Of a DNA stretch of 64,000 nt, positions 47,327-56,278 are shown piece after piece (the first letter of the stretch is position 1; each line of letters opens with the position of its first letter). Under the pieces are notes generated by a model, which was not told where the DNA came from, searched no databases, and saw only the letters and a list, made by a program, of their open reading frames with translations. Origin of the DNA: Chitinophagaceae bacterium (GTDB lineage Bacteria; Bacteroidota; Bacteroidia; Chitinophagales; Chitinophagaceae); the NCBI GenBank assembly GCA_024508725.1, contig JANINS010000004.1:1258163-1322162 (forward strand), written 5' to 3'. The position numbers and the translations under genes are program-made.

Positions 47327-47344
47327 AATTCTATGAGTAAGTGA

Positions 47345-47722
47345 TTACTTAACCTCAACATCAGCACCAGCTTCTTTCAGCTTGTTAGCGATTTCTTCAG
47401 CTTCCCCTTTAGAAACGCCTTCTTTAACTGGTTTTGGAGCACCGTCAACTAAGTCTTTCGCTTCTTTCAGTCCAAGACCGGTTAATTCTTTAACGATCTT
47501 AACCACGTTCAACTTAGAAGCACCACCGCTCTTCAGAATAACGTCGAAAGCAGTTTGCTCAGCAGCAGCAGCAGCGCCACCACCGTCTCCACCACCTGCC
47601 ATTACAACTGCAGCAGCAGCTGGCTCGATACCGTAATCTGCTTTTAATACATCAGCTAATTCCTGAACTTCTTTTACTGTAAGGCCTACTAATGTTTCAG
47701 CCAATTGTTTAACGTCTGCCAT
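47345..47722 (-). CDS. rplL: Ribosomal protein L7/L12
   Basis: A 125-residue protein with the N-terminal dimerisation helices (residues 1-35), an Ala/Gly-rich hinge (about 40-60), and the C-terminal globular domain F-D-V-I-L-K-S-G-G ... [24 protein letters not shown], which contacts elongation factors. It is the last gene of rplKAJL here and is followed by a terminator, not by rpoB as is usual. Length is normal. Confidence 0.97.
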   Translation of the reverse strand: MADVKQLAETLVGLTVKEVQELADVLKADYGIEPAAAAVVMAGGGDGGGAAAAAEQTAFDVILKSGGASKLNVVKIVKELTGLGLKEAKDLVDGAPKPVKEGVSKGEAEEIANKLKEAGADVEVK

Positions 47723-47882
47723 TTTTTTACTTTTTAACCGCCTTCATAGTTTAGACTCCGGCGGATGGTTATAAATGTTGCCTTGTTTGAACCTCACAGG
47801 CTTTGGTAATTTCAAATTCGAAATCCTAAGAACGAAATTCGAAAAATACTCAAATTCGAATTTCTAATTTAGAATTTAGTGC

Positions 47883-48497
47883 TTATTCAGCTGCCGGAGC
47901 ATCGCTTGCTGCATCAGCTGCCGGGGCCTCAGGAGCAGAAGCTTCTGGTGCTGCTGGAGCTTCGGTAGCAGGAGCCGGTGTGGCTTCTTCTGCAGTACCA
48001 TTCGCCTGCTTTTCGTGGTGGTGCAATAAAGCAGCCAACACTCTTTTTGCAGGAGACTGGAGCAATCCGATCACCTCACCGATCAATTCATTCTTCGTCT
48101 TGATCTGGGTAAGTGCTTTCAGTTGATTATCTCCACTGTATACATCACCATTGATGAATGCAGCTTTTAAAACTGGCTTCTCGCCATTTGCTTCTTTACG
48201 GAAAGAGCTGATGATAAGAGCTGGTTCTTTAGGATTCTCAGAGAACATCAGGGCTGTAACCTGGTTCAATGATTCGTAGATACCAGAATATTTCTCAGCA
48301 TCGATAGACTCGAGTGCTTTCCTGATCAAAGTGTTCTTAGCCACTTTCATCTCTACATTCTTATCGAAACAAGCACGACGGAGCTTAGAAACCTGCTCAA
48401 CCGTCAACGCTTCTGTATCGGTGATGTAGAAGTTATTGTATTGAGAGAACTTCTCTTTCAGAAGTCCGATCACCTCATTTTTTTGATCTTTTGTCAT
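47883..48497 (-). CDS. rplJ: Ribosomal protein L10 with extended C-terminus
   Basis: The 204-residue protein has the L10 core in residues 1-165, with the rRNA-binding N-terminal domain and the helix that binds L7/L12 dimers. The final 40 residues are almost all Ala, Pro, Glu, Ser and Thr and are absent from E. coli L10 (165 residues). It forms the stalk base on the large subunit. The 160-base gap to rplL holds AT-rich palindromic words. The tail may be flexible or extend the stalk. Confidence 0.95.
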   Translation of the reverse strand: MTKDQKNEVIGLLKEKFSQYNNFYITDTEALTVEQVSKLRRACFDKNVEMKVAKNTLIRKALESIDAEKYSGIYESLNQVTALMFSENPKEPALIISSFRKEANGEKPVLKAAFINGDVYSGDNQLKALTQIKTKNELIGEVIGLLQSPAKRVLAALLHHHEKQANGTAEEATPAPATEAPAAPEASAPEAPAADAASDAPAAE

Positions 48498-48556
48498 AAC
48501 TAAATTTTATAAAAACCCCTTTCATCTTCCAGCATCTCTGCCAGAATCCAGAGGAA

Positions 48557-49252
48557 TTAGTTTGCTAATGATTTTGCGTCTAAAGTAATACCAGGGCTCA
48601 TTGTTGCTGCCATGCTTACACCTTTAAGGTAAGTACCTTTTGCTGCAGATGGTTTTAACCTGATGATCGCAGTGATCAGTTCCTGGCTGTTCTCAGCAAT
48701 CTTCTTTGCATCGAAAGATACACGACCGATAGAAGCGTGAACGATACCAGCTTTATCTACTTTAAATGCGATCTTACCGCCTTTTACTTCGTTTACAGCA
48801 GCAGCTACATCGTTAGTAACTGTTCCTGTTTTAGGGTTTGGCATCAGGTTACGAGGACCTAACACTTTACCCAACTTACCAATCTTAGGCATTACAGATG
48901 GTGTTGCGATGATAACATCTACATCAGTCCATCCACCTTCGATCTTGCTAACGAATTCATCAAGACCTACATAATCAGCACCGGCTTCTTTTGCAGCAGC
49001 TTCTTTATCTGGCGTGCAAAGCACCAACACTCTTTTTGTTTTACCAGTACCGTGCGGTAATGATACAGTACCACGAACCTGCTGGTCTGCTTTCTTAGGA
49101 TCAACTCCTAAACGGATGTGCAGGTCAACAGAGCTATCGAATTTTGTACAGTTGATTTCTTTTACAAGCTGAGCAGCTTCTTTCAGGGAATAAATTTTGT
49201 TTTTATCCACCTTAGCTTCAGCAACTTTTCTTTTTTTAGTCAGTTTAGACAT
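48557..49252 (-). CDS. rplA: Ribosomal protein L1
   Basis: A 231-residue protein that fits L1 throughout: [16 protein letters not shown] near residue 44, G-T-G-K near 68, and [15 protein letters not shown] near 131. L1 binds 23S rRNA at the L1 stalk and in many bacteria also represses translation of its own operon. It lies 24 bases after rplK and 59 bases before rplJ. Confidence 0.97.
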   Translation of the reverse strand: MSKLTKKRKVAEAKVDKNKIYSLKEAAQLVKEINCTKFDSSVDLHIRLGVDPKKADQQVRGTVSLPHGTGKTKRVLVLCTPDKEAAAKEAGADYVGLDEFVSKIEGGWTDVDVIIATPSVMPKIGKLGKVLGPRNLMPNPKTGTVTNDVAAAVNEVKGGKIAFKVDKAGIVHASIGRVSFDAKKIAENSQELITAIIRLKPSAAKGTYLKGVSMAATMSPGITLDAKSLAN

Positions 49253-49276
49253 TTCTAAAGTTTTTCAGGTGAATAA

Positions 49277-49723
49277 TTATTTTTTATCCCATGGAGCTGT
49301 TCCTTCAACAGTCAAGCCCATGCTTCTTGCTGTACCAGCAACCATGCTCATTGCAGAATCTAAAGTAAATGCGTTAAGGTCAGCCATCTTGTCTTTAGCG
49401 ATGGTTTCAACCTGATCCCAGCTTACTTTACCTACTTTTTGACGGTTACTCTCTTTTGAACCTTTCTGGATCTTAGCTGCTTCCATTAACTGAACTGCAG
49501 CAGGAGCGGTTTTAATAACGAAGTCGAAAGACTTGTCAGAATAAACAGTGATAATAACAGGAACAACTTTTCCCATTTTATCCTGAGTTCTAGCATTGAA
49601 CTGCTTACAGAACTCCATGATGTTGACACCCTTAGAACCGAGTGCCGGACCAATTGGAGGTGCAGGATTGGCTTGACCGCCTTTTGCCTGCAACTTCACA
49701 TAGCCTGTGATCTCTTTTGCCAT
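49277..49723 (-). CDS. rplK: Ribosomal protein L11
   Basis: A 148-residue protein with the thiostrepton-contact N-terminal domain ([20 protein letters not shown] near residues 22-40) and the rRNA-binding C-terminal domain (G-S-A-M-like [11 protein letters not shown] near 126). It is the first gene of the rplKAJL unit. In most bacteria it follows nusG; here a kinase and a DUF4920 gene intervene, and it has its own promoter and leader hairpin. Confidence 0.97.
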   Translation of the reverse strand: MAKEITGYVKLQAKGGQANPAPPIGPALGSKGVNIMEFCKQFNARTQDKMGKVVPVIITVYSDKSFDFVIKTAPAAVQLMEAAKIQKGSKESNRQKVGKVSWDQVETIAKDKMADLNAFTLDSAMSMVAGTARSMGLTVEGTAPWDKK

Positions 49724-49790
49724 TGTTTACGATTTAATTGGTGATAGCGCCGCAAAAGCAATTTGAAATTTGAGATTGCGACTCCCAAGC

Positions 49791-49809
49791 ATCACGCTTT
49801 TAGCGTGAT
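49791..49809 (-). other. Stem-loop in the rplK leader
   Basis: Perfect 7-bp stem ATCACGC/GCGTGAT with a five-base loop between the promoter and the rplK start. It could be a control element; L1-binding sites lie in rplKA leaders of other bacteria, but I cannot match this to a known L1 site. Confidence 0.4.
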
Positions 49810-49848
49810 ATTCAATCATTCTTAATCTTAAAGAACTTTTTGGGACGG

Positions 49849-49878
49849 CAAAGGTAAGCAGTTGCGCCAGAAAAACAA
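49849..49878 (-). promoter_or_regulatory. Candidate rplK promoter
   Basis: On the minus strand TTG (49876-49878), 19 bases, then TACCTTTG (49849-49856), a full match to the Bacteroidota consensus. It is about 130 bases upstream of rplK and supports a separate transcription unit for rplKAJL. Confidence 0.75.
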
Positions 49879-49891
49879 GGCTTTAGAACAG

Positions 49892-49917
49892 AAAATCCTA
49901 CCTTGCGGCAGGATTTT
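49892..49917 (-). terminator. Possible terminator after the DUF4920 gene
   Basis: AAAATCCT and AGGATTTT pair, with further CC/GG pairs inside. It lies 30 bases past the DUF4920 stop. The T-run is short, so activity is uncertain. Confidence 0.5.
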
Positions 49918-49946
49918 AAAGCAATTTTTATAAATATCGGAACCAA

Positions 49947-50423
49947 TTAAATAACTAAAATTCCTTTTGCGTTTACCAACACTTCTTTCTTTGGTTCTTT
50001 GATGGCATCGATCTCAGCCTGGCTTTTCCCTCCATCTTCAGCGTAATGCTTTAACTGGGCAACTGAAGTTTCTTTTATTTCGGCAACGCCTTCGAGAATG
50101 ATCGTTTTTCCGTTCAATGCTGTGGGTACAAACCATTTATGATCTTTCATCCGCACCATGATCTTATCATTACCATTCTTCATTCTTAACCAGCATCCTT
50201 CCGCCTGGCAAACTTCTACCACCACTCCCTGGATCTTTACTTCCATCTTCTTTTCTCCTTCTTTCGCATCAAGGTTTTTAACCATCTCTTCTACAGAAAC
50301 TGCTTTATCTGCTGTTACTTCGGCACCAAACTTTGCACCTTTCTCAGCAGGTACATCTGGAGGTTGGGCATTTCCAATTGCTACAATCGCTGTAAAAACA
50401 ACCAGGGATAATATCTTTTTCAT
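49947..50423 (-). CDS. DUF4920 exported protein
   Basis: A 158-residue protein with a signal peptide (M-K-K-I-L-S-L-V-V-F-T-A-I-V-A-I-G-N-A). The mature part contains G-V-V-V-E-V-C-Q-A-E-G-C-W-L-R-M near residue 66 and a later I-L-E-G-V-A-E-I-K-E, an OB-fold-like pattern seen in DUF4920. The two cysteines spaced C-x-x-x-x-C may bind metal. Its role is unknown. It sits on the minus strand inside what is usually a nusG-rplK junction. Confidence 0.8.
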   Translation of the reverse strand: MKKILSLVVFTAIVAIGNAQPPDVPAEKGAKFGAEVTADKAVSVEEMVKNLDAKEGEKKMEVKIQGVVVEVCQAEGCWLRMKNGNDKIMVRMKDHKWFVPTALNGKTIILEGVAEIKETSVAQLKHYAEDGGKSQAEIDAIKEPKKEVLVNAKGILVI

Positions 50424-50436
50424 ATCAGGCTTTTGG

Positions 50437-50444
50437 CAAAAATA
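50437..50444 (-). promoter_or_regulatory. Candidate -7 element of the DUF4920 gene
   Basis: TATTTTTG on the minus strand, 13 bases before the start codon, fits TAnnTTTG. No -33 TTG is seen at the expected distance. Confidence 0.4.
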
Positions 50445-50499
50445 GGGAGTTTATGGGTTAGACGTTATCTTGCAAATATTTATGCCGTCATCCTTAATG

Positions 50500-52452
50500 A
50501 AAGACTATTTCCTACGTCTATGTTTCATCCTCTTTAGCGGCATATTAATTATTTCCTGCACTGGTCTCCATCAAAAAAAATCAGCTGAAGCTTTACAAAC
50601 AGATTCGCTCATCAATCACTTATACCCGGCGGCATATAATAATCCGGATAGTGTGTTGAAGGTGGCAAGATCTGTATATCCAGCTACAAATGAATCTAAC
50701 AACCAGGCAAAACTGCTGGGATTAATGGCAAGTGCCTATGAACTGATGGGGAATTATGATTCGTCTATCAATGTCGCCCGGCAAGGTTTAGCATTAATTG
50801 AAGAAGATGCATCACTTGAAGCAAAGCTGTATAATCAGTTGGGTGTAAACTACGATTACAAATCTGACTACCGGAATGCATTAGAGAATTACCAGATAGC
50901 TCTGGAGCATTTTGAAGAAGCAAAAGATACGCTTGGGTATGTAAAAGGGTACAATAATATTGCGATCATTTATTGGAACAGCGGTGACCTGGAACGGGCA
51001 AAAGATTACCTGAATCGTTGTCTTGAGATAAGTCGTAAAAAGAAGTATGCAGATGAAGAGATCATGACGTTAAGCAATCTTGCCGGTGTGTACAATGAGT
51101 TAAAGCAATCCGATACCGCCTTACTTTATTTTCAGCAAATATTACGATCAGATCTTGCCGGCGGAAACGAATCGTACATCGCATCTTCTTATCATAATAT
51201 TGCAGATACTTACAAAAACCTGCAACAGTTCGATAGTGCGAAAAAATATTTTGAAAAGGCTATTGCTTTAAAAGAGAAACTTGCACTGAAGGGTTCTCTT
51301 TCTAATTCGTATAAACAATATGCCGACCTGCTGATCGAAACGAATGAACTGAAACTTGTGTCCCCATATCTGGAGAAAGCGTTTGCATTTTCCAGGGAAA
51401 CCGGATCTACCGATTACCTGAAAGATTGTTTTTACATTCAATCAAGACTGGCTGAAAAGCAAGGTGATTTTAAAACGGCATACATGGCTGCCGACTCGTT
51501 TCATCGCCTGGAAGACTCACTTTCAAACACCAGGTTCAGAACAGAACTGGTGATCAAAGAAAAAGATCATGAACTCGCTGCTGGCCGCAGGATGAGAGAA
51601 ATGGAGAAAGCTGAGTTTAAAACAGAAAAGATCATCTTCATTCTGTTTATTATTTCTCTCGTAATCGGTGCAATTGTTTTACTGATTCTTTTCAAGCGAC
51701 AAAAACTTTCGAACAGGCAACTAAGGCAACAGAAACAACAGATTGAAGAAGGGCTTGTATTACGAAGCCAGCTACTATCTTTTATTGCACATGAAATACG
51801 AAATCCATTGGGTGGTATCATTGGCTTGACTGATCTTTTACTCTCAGAAAAACCAACTGAAAAGCAACGGGAATTGTTAGATTACCAGAAGAAAGCTTCG
51901 ACCCATCTTCTTTCATTAATGAATGATGTATTGGATTACCAGAAACTGGGATCGGGTAAGCTCGAATTGAATAATATCGGTTTTAGTTTAAGAGATGTAC
52001 TTTACCAGGTATATGCACTGTATCAAAATGACATCAGGGAGAAAAAACTAAGTTACGACCTCGACTATGATGAATTGATACCACAGGCTTTGATGGGGGA
52101 TCCTGTACGTTTAACACAGGTGTTCAGCAATCTTTTGAATAACGCTATCAAGTTTACAGATAAAGGAACGATCACCATCTCTGCCCAGCTTATTACCAAA
52201 ACTGTTCATGAGGCAATGGTTTATTTCCAGGTGTCAGATTCCGGGGTCGGAATACCGAAGGAAGACCAGGAAAAAATATTCGAGCTATACGTTCAATCGA
52301 GCCAGAACAAATCTGCACAACTGGGAACCGGGCTGGGCTTGAGCATCGTTAAGAACCTGCTTACGTTGATGAACAGTAAGATTGAACTGGAAAGCGAACC
52401 CGGTTTTGGGACAACGTTCAGCTTTACGATCACCTTCAGAATAGCGAAATAA
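50500..52452 (+). CDS. TPR-containing sensor histidine kinase
   Basis: A product of about 650 residues, with a lipoprotein-like N-terminus (I-I-S-C) from the ATG at 50500; upstream in-frame ATGs at 50470 and 50482 are possible. Tetratricopeptide-like helices fill roughly residues 50-360 of the periplasmic part. A membrane helix near 380-400 and a coiled linker follow. The kinase core is complete: H-box F-I-A-H-E-I-R-N-P, N-box L-L-N-N-A-I-K-F, and G boxes D-S-G-V-G-I-P and G-T-G-L-G-L. No response regulator is adjacent, so it is an orphan kinase. Confidence 0.85.
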   Translation, partial: KDYFLRLCFILFSGILIISCTGLHQKKSAEALQTDSLINHLYPAAYNNPDSVLKVARSVYPATNESNNQAKLLGLMASAYELMGNYDSSINVARQGLALIEEDASLEAKLYNQLGVNYDYKSDYRNALENYQIALEHFEEAKDTLGYVKGYNNIAIIYWNSGDLERAKDYLNRCLEISRKKKYADEEIMTLSNLAGVYNELKQSDTALLYFQQILRSDLAGGNESYIASSYHNIADTYKNLQQFDSAKKYFEKAIALKEKLALKGSLSNSYKQYADLLIETNELKLVSPYLEKAFAFSRETGSTDYLKDCFYIQSRLAEKQGDFKTAYMAADSFHRLEDSLSNTRFRTELVIKEKDHELAAGRRMREMEKAEFKTEKIIFILFIISLVIGAIVLLILFKRQKLSNRQLRQQKQQIEEGLVLRSQLLSFIAHEIRNPLGGIIGLTDLLLSEKPTEKQRELLDYQKKASTHLLSLMNDVLDYQKLGSGKLELNNIGFSLRDVLYQVYALYQNDIREKKLSYDLDYDELIPQALMGDPVRLTQVFSNLLNNAIKFTDKGTITISAQLITKTVHEAMVYFQVSDSGVGIPKEDQEKIFELYVQSSQNKSAQLGTGLGLSIVKNLLTLMNSKIELESEPGFGTTFSFTITFRIAK

Positions 52453-52480
52453 AAAAGTCCTGTTTTTCAACAGGACTTTT
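52453..52480. terminator. Bidirectional terminator between the kinase and nusG
   Basis: A perfect 12-bp stem AAAAGTCCTGTT/AACAGGACTTTT with a TTTC loop, placed directly after the kinase stop and 22 bases from the nusG stop. Confidence 0.9.
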
Positions 52481-52501
52481 CAAAAATATTAGCAACTATT
52501 A

Positions 52502-53104
52502 TTAGCTGAGTTTCTCAACCTGCATATAATTCAATTCAACAGGAGTTGAACGTCCGAAGATCTTAACTGTAACTTTCAGTTTCTTCTTTTCATCATTAAC
52601 TTCTTCGATCACACCATTGAAGTCGTTGAAAGGTCCTTCGATGATCTTGATGGTTTCACCAACGATGAAAGGCTCACTCATTGTTACACCCTGATCGTTC
52701 ATTTCATCTACCTTACCCAGCATCTTGTTCACTTCAGACTTACGTAAAGAAATGATGTTGCCTTTAGAGCCTTTACCATCAGTAAGGAAGTGCATTACAT
52801 TGCTTACGTTACTGATGTGCTGGATAATATCATCTGTTAATTTACCATCAGCTACTTCTAACATAACGTAACCCGGGAAGTAGTTCTTTTCTCTCATCAC
52901 CTTCTTACCATTCTGTACTTTGTACACTTTTTCCATTGGTAAGAACACCTGCCTGATTACCTCAGTCCATCCACTTCTTGAAATATCTTTATCAAGATAC
53001 TCTTTTACCTTTCTTTCTTTTCCGCTCACCACTCTCAACACGTACCACTTGCTCTCTTTTTGAGGAGTAGTATCCTGTTGTTGCTGAACTGTTGTTTCTT
53101 CCAT
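52502..53104 (-). CDS. nusG: Transcription termination/antitermination factor NusG
   Basis: The 200-residue protein has the NGN domain (W-Y-V-L-R-V-V-S-G-K-E-R-K-V near residue 21) and a C-terminal KOW domain (G-E-T-I-K-I-I-E-G-P-F-N-D-F-N-G-V-I near 148). It binds RNA polymerase and links transcription with translation or Rho. A low-complexity Gln/Thr-rich N-terminal extension precedes the NGN domain. It lies 6 bases after secE, in the conserved secE-nusG pair. Confidence 0.96.
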   Translation of the reverse strand: MEETTVQQQQDTTPQKESKWYVLRVVSGKERKVKEYLDKDISRSGWTEVIRQVFLPMEKVYKVQNGKKVMREKNYFPGYVMLEVADGKLTDDIIQHISNVSNVMHFLTDGKGSKGNIISLRKSEVNKMLGKVDEMNDQGVTMSEPFIVGETIKIIEGPFNDFNGVIEEVNDEKKKLKVTVKIFGRSTPVELNYMQVEKLS

Positions 53105-53110
53105 CAGTAC

Positions 53111-53305
53111 TTACTTAAAGAATGAATAGATAAGCTTTAAGATCTGGCTGCTGGCGAAATCCATAACCCAAACCATTGCTGTAATAAGAACAGTAGCTAC
53201 TAACACGATCACGGTGCTTTGCTGCAACTGCATCCATGAAGGCCAGGTCACTTTCTCAGTCAGCTCCTGGTAGCTTTCTCTGAAGTATGTTGAAATCTTA
53301 TTCAT
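53111..53305 (-). CDS. secE: Preprotein translocase subunit SecE
   Basis: A 64-residue protein with the conserved amphipathic stretch E-L-T-E-K-V-T-W-P-S-W near residue 15 followed by one membrane helix (about 32-56). It clamps SecY in the secretion channel. The small one-helix form is usual in Bacteroidota. It is translated just ahead of nusG. Confidence 0.95.
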   Translation of the reverse strand: MNKISTYFRESYQELTEKVTWPSWMQLQQSTVIVLVATVLITAMVWVMDFASSQILKLIYSFFK

Positions 53306-53314
53306 TTCTAATGT

Positions 53315-53380
53315 GAGATTTGAAATCTAAGATTTGAGATCAAGACCCGAAGTAATTTCAAATCTTAGATCTCAAATGTC
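53315..53380 (-). repeat. 26-bp imperfect hairpin between tRNA-Trp and secE
   Basis: Arms 53315-53340 and 53355-53380 pair at 23 of 26 positions around a 14-base loop. The arms are made of GATTTGAAATCTAAG-like words. It lies in the leader of secE-nusG and would form in RNA. Similar AT-rich words occur in other spacers of this cluster. Confidence 0.8.
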
Positions 53381-53392
53381 AAATTTGTTTCG

Positions 53393-53463
53393 CACGGGCA
53401 CTAGGATTCGAACCCAGATCAAAGGTTTTGGAGACCCGTATGCTACCGTTGCACCATGCCCGT
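53393..53463 (-). tRNA. tRNA-Trp (CCA)
   Basis: Acceptor arms ACGGGCA/TGCCCGT pair fully. The anticodon loop is CTCCAAA (anticodon CCA), and the T arm has TTCGAAT. It lies between tuf and secE, as in other Bacteroidota. The anticodon stem has two weak pairs. No encoded CCA end. Confidence 0.93.
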
Positions 53464-53562
53464 AGAAAGCTAAAAGCTATCCCGTTACCGGAACAGCTTT
53501 TAGTATTATGTTGCAAATGTAATGATTCATTTGCTTTAAAGCTAAAAGCTTTTGGCTTAAGC

Positions 53563-54750
53563 TTATTTAATGATCTCAGTAACCTGACCGGCTCCTACTG
53601 TTCTACCACCTTCACGGATAGCGAACTTCAGACCTTTTTCCATCGCAATTGGCTGGATCAGTTTCACAGTCAATCCAATGTTATCACCAGGCATAACCAT
53701 TTCTGTTCCTTCAGGAAGAACAACTTCACCAGTTACGTCAGTAGTTCGGAAGTAGAACTGAGGACGGTATTTGTTGAAGAATGGAGTGTGACGACCACCT
53801 TCTTCTTTGCTCAGTACGTAAACCTCGCATTTGAATTCAGTGTGTGGAGTGATTGATTTAGGCTTACAGATAACCATACCACGACGGATATCTTTCTTTT
53901 CAATACCTCTCAATAACAAACCTGCATTGTCACCAGCTTGTCCCTCGTCAAGAAGTTTTTTGAACATCTCAACACCAGTACAAGTAGAGCTCAATGGAGC
54001 TTCGATCAAACCTACGATCTCAACAGGCTCACCAACTTTGATGATACCTCTTTCGATACGACCAGTTGCTACTGTACCACGACCAGTGATCGAGAATACG
54101 TCTTCAACTGACATAAGGAAAGGCATATCGATAGGACGTGGAGGCAATGGAATGTAAGTATCTACAGCATCCATTAATTCCTCAACACATTTAACCCATT
54201 TTTCTTCACCAGCCAAAGCACCTGTAGCAGATCCTTTGATGATTGGTGTATTATCTCCATCGAAACCATATGAGCTTAACAACTCACGGATTTCCATTTC
54301 AACTAAGTCTAACAATTCAGCATCATCAACAAGATCAACCTTGTTCATGAATACTACAATACGAGGTACACCTACCTGACGAGCCAAAAGGATGTGCTCT
54401 TTAGTCTGAGGCATAGGACCATCTGTAGCAGCCACAACTAAGATTGCACCGTCCATCTGAGCAGCACCAGTGATCATGTTTTTAACATAGTCAGCGTGAC
54501 CAGGACAGTCAACGTGAGCATAGTGACGGTTAGCCGTCTGGTACTCAACGTGAGCTGTATTAATCGTGATACCTCTTTCCTTTTCTTCAGGAGCACCATC
54601 GATTTCATCATACTTTTTAGCCTGCGCCATACCCTTAGAAGCAAGGATAGTGGTGATAGCTGCTGTCAATGTGGTTTTACCGTGGTCTACGTGACCGATG
54701 GTTCCAACGTTTACGTGAGGTTTCTCCCTCTTAAAGGTCTCTTTAGACAT
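53563..54750 (-). CDS. tuf: Elongation factor Tu
   Basis: The 395-residue protein has all G-motifs of EF-Tu: G-H-V-D-H-G-K-T at residues 19-26, D-C-P-G-H-A-D-Y near 81, and N-K-V-D near 136, followed by two beta-barrel domains (T-R-P-Q-F-Y-F-R-T near 333). It delivers aminoacyl-tRNA to the ribosome. It lies in a tRNA-tuf-tRNA unit. No second tuf copy is in the window. Confidence 0.98.
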   Translation of the reverse strand: MSKETFKREKPHVNVGTIGHVDHGKTTLTAAITTILASKGMAQAKKYDEIDGAPEEKERGITINTAHVEYQTANRHYAHVDCPGHADYVKNMITGAAQMDGAILVVAATDGPMPQTKEHILLARQVGVPRIVVFMNKVDLVDDAELLDLVEMEIRELLSSYGFDGDNTPIIKGSATGALAGEEKWVKCVEELMDAVDTYIPLPPRPIDMPFLMSVEDVFSITGRGTVATGRIERGIIKVGEPVEIVGLIEAPLSSTCTGVEMFKKLLDEGQAGDNAGLLLRGIEKKDIRRGMVICKPKSITPHTEFKCEVYVLSKEEGGRHTPFFNKYRPQFYFRTTDVTGEVVLPEGTEMVMPGDNIGLTVKLIQPIAMEKGLKFAIREGGRTVGAGQVTEIIK

Positions 54751-54820
54751 CTTATCGGTTTTTAGTTGTGGTTATACTAATTGTTTTTTATTATGGTGCC
54801 GGCTCTTGAATCTCTGTTGA

Positions 54821-54846
54821 TCTTCCGTTGCGTCGCACACTGCATC
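54821..54846 (+). repeat. Intergenic repeat family, copy 6 of 7
   Basis: CGTTGCGTCGCAC at 54826-54838, then ACTGCATC. It lies in the spacer between tRNA-Thr(GGU) and tuf, opposite to transcription, inside the transcribed leader of tuf. Confidence 0.6.
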
Positions 54847-54896
54847 TTTCTGTTCTTTTACCCTGCAGCCAAACTCATCAACTAAGCTTGAAACAG

Positions 54897-54968
<72 letters not shown>

Positions 54969-55018
54969 TGGTAAAGTGTGAGATCATCTCACTTAAACTT
55001 CTCCAAAGAACTTTTTTG

Positions 55019-55091
55019 AGCGGGAGACCAGGCTCGAACTGGCCACCTATAGCTTGGAAGGCTATCGCTCTACCAAATGAGCTACTCCCGC
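55019..55091 (-). tRNA. tRNA-Gly (UCC)
   Basis: GCGGGAG pairs with CTCCCGC, anticodon stem ATAGC/GCTAT, loop CTTCCAA giving UCC. Third in the cluster, same position as glyT in E. coli. Confidence 0.96.
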
Positions 55092-55183
55092 TTTTATAAG
55101 TTTAAATGTTCCAGAATTTCAAAGTTCGAGTGATCAATTAAAAATCATCAAACAAAGAAACAATCAAAACGCTCAAAGAACGG

Positions 55184-55266
55184 TGGGCAGGAGAGGATTC
55201 GAACCTCTGAAGTCGAAAGACAGCGGATTTACAGTCCGCCCCATTTGGCCGCTCTGGAACCTGCCC
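55184..55266 (-). tRNA. tRNA-Tyr (GUA)
   Basis: Acceptor GGGCAGG/CCTGCCC, anticodon stem GCGGA/TCCGC, loop CTGTAAA giving GUA, and the long variable arm of class II tRNAs. Second in the cluster, as tyrU in E. coli. Confidence 0.96.
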
Positions 55267-55308
55267 AACTTAATTTCAAACTTGAAATTTCAAATTTGAA
55301 ATTTCCGG

Positions 55309-55381
55309 AGCCACTTGTCGGAATCGAACCAACGACCTACTGATTACAAATCAGTTGCTCTACCAGCTGAGCTAAAGTGGC
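55309..55381 (-). tRNA. tRNA-Thr (UGU)
   Basis: GCCACTT pairs with AAGTGGC, anticodon stem ACTGA/TCAGT, loop TTTGTAA giving UGU. First gene of the tRNA-tuf unit, as thrU in E. coli. Confidence 0.96.
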
Positions 55382-55425
55382 TTTTTTAAACACCAAAACA
55401 AAGAACTAGTTGTTTTTTGGGATGG

Positions 55426-55454
55426 CAAAGGTAATGGAAAACTACTTTCAGCAA
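55426..55454 (-). promoter_or_regulatory. Promoter of the tRNA-tuf unit
   Basis: TTG (55452-55454), 18 bases, then TACCTTTG (55426-55433) on the minus strand, about 45 bases before tRNA-Thr(UGU). This fits the Bacteroidota consensus. Confidence 0.75.
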
Positions 55455-55497
55455 AATTTTGAAAACAAATTTTTTATGATGTTGTCCACAGTTTTTT

Positions 55498-55746
55498 TCA
55501 CGGGAATTTCAATTCGCTTTTTTTTCCACCGGAAGATGAGTATATCACGGTAACAGAATCGTGTGGGATTACCCTGTTATTTGTTATCGCACTATCGGTA
55601 ATAATCTTATCGCCTATCGTATAAGTATAATGCAACATCAGTTGGGAATCGGGCAACATTTTTCGTTCGATGATCTTTGCTTTTGTTTCGTTGCGGTTGG
55701 CTGTACAGGCAACAAAAAACAATAATATGATCGGGATTGTTTTCAT
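55498..55746 (-). CDS. Small lipoprotein, unknown
   Basis: An 82-residue product with a signal and lipobox (F-F-V-A-C, Cys14) and a small beta-rich domain (M-L-H-Y-T-Y-T-I-G-D-K-I-I-T-D-S, H-D-S-V-T-V-I-Y). I do not recognise the family. It lies between hpf and the tRNA cluster on the same strand. Confidence 0.55.
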   Translation of the reverse strand: MKTIPIILLFFVACTANRNETKAKIIERKMLPDSQLMLHYTYTIGDKIITDSAITNNRVIPHDSVTVIYSSSGGKKSELKFP

Positions 55747-55766
55747 CTTGCAAATCTATCAATGAA

Positions 55767-55790
55767 AAAAGGACTCCGAAGAGTCCTTTT
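55767..55790 (-). terminator. Rho-independent terminator after hpf
   Basis: Perfect 10-bp stem AAAAGGACTC/GAGTCCTTTT with a CGAA loop, T-rich on the minus strand, 11 bases past the hpf stop. Confidence 0.9.
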
Positions 55791-55800
55791 AAGCAATTTG

Positions 55801-56103
55801 TTAAGCGGCAGCCAATTTCTCCTTTTTTCTTTTTATCTGGTTGATCATTGCTTCAAGCGCCGATTCAAAAGATTCTTCAAAAGACTTGGAAGAAACTTTT
55901 ACAAAAAATTCCTGCCTTGGTACCAGCACTCTTATCTCAGCGATCTTGTCTTTAATCGCATGCGCTACATTATCGAGCTTTAAGAATACATCCACTTTTA
56001 CAATGCGGTCATGAAATGTGTTGAGTTTTTCCAATTTTCTGGTTACAAAATCTGTCAGTTTACCATCTGCATCAAAGTGCACAGTTTGAATACGAACATT
56101 CAT
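55801..56103 (-). CDS. hpf: Ribosome hibernation promoting factor, short form
   Basis: A 100-residue protein of the HPF/RaiA family: M-N-V-R-I-Q-T-V-H-F-D-A at the start, a helix F-V-T-R-K-L-E-K-L, and a basic C-terminal helix with I-K-R-K-K-E-K-L. It binds the decoding centre of idle ribosomes. There is no long C-terminal domain, so it is the short form. It lies downstream of the Xer recombinase gene, with a 175-base spacer. Confidence 0.9.
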   Translation of the reverse strand: MNVRIQTVHFDADGKLTDFVTRKLEKLNTFHDRIVKVDVFLKLDNVAHAIKDKIAEIRVLVPRQEFFVKVSSKSFEESFESALEAMINQIKRKKEKLAAA

Positions 56104-56278
56104 AGCATCGTTTTAAAACAGTGAAATAATAAATGAAAGAACTAGAGGGTAACGATACATTACATAGGCATTTATTTGCAACTTCAAATTAGTTCAGCTA
56201 ATGGAAAATTCCAAAGATTATTGCCATTTTTTTTGTGTGCCAAACTAGCAACAGTTCAAAAAAATAACACCGGTTGCT

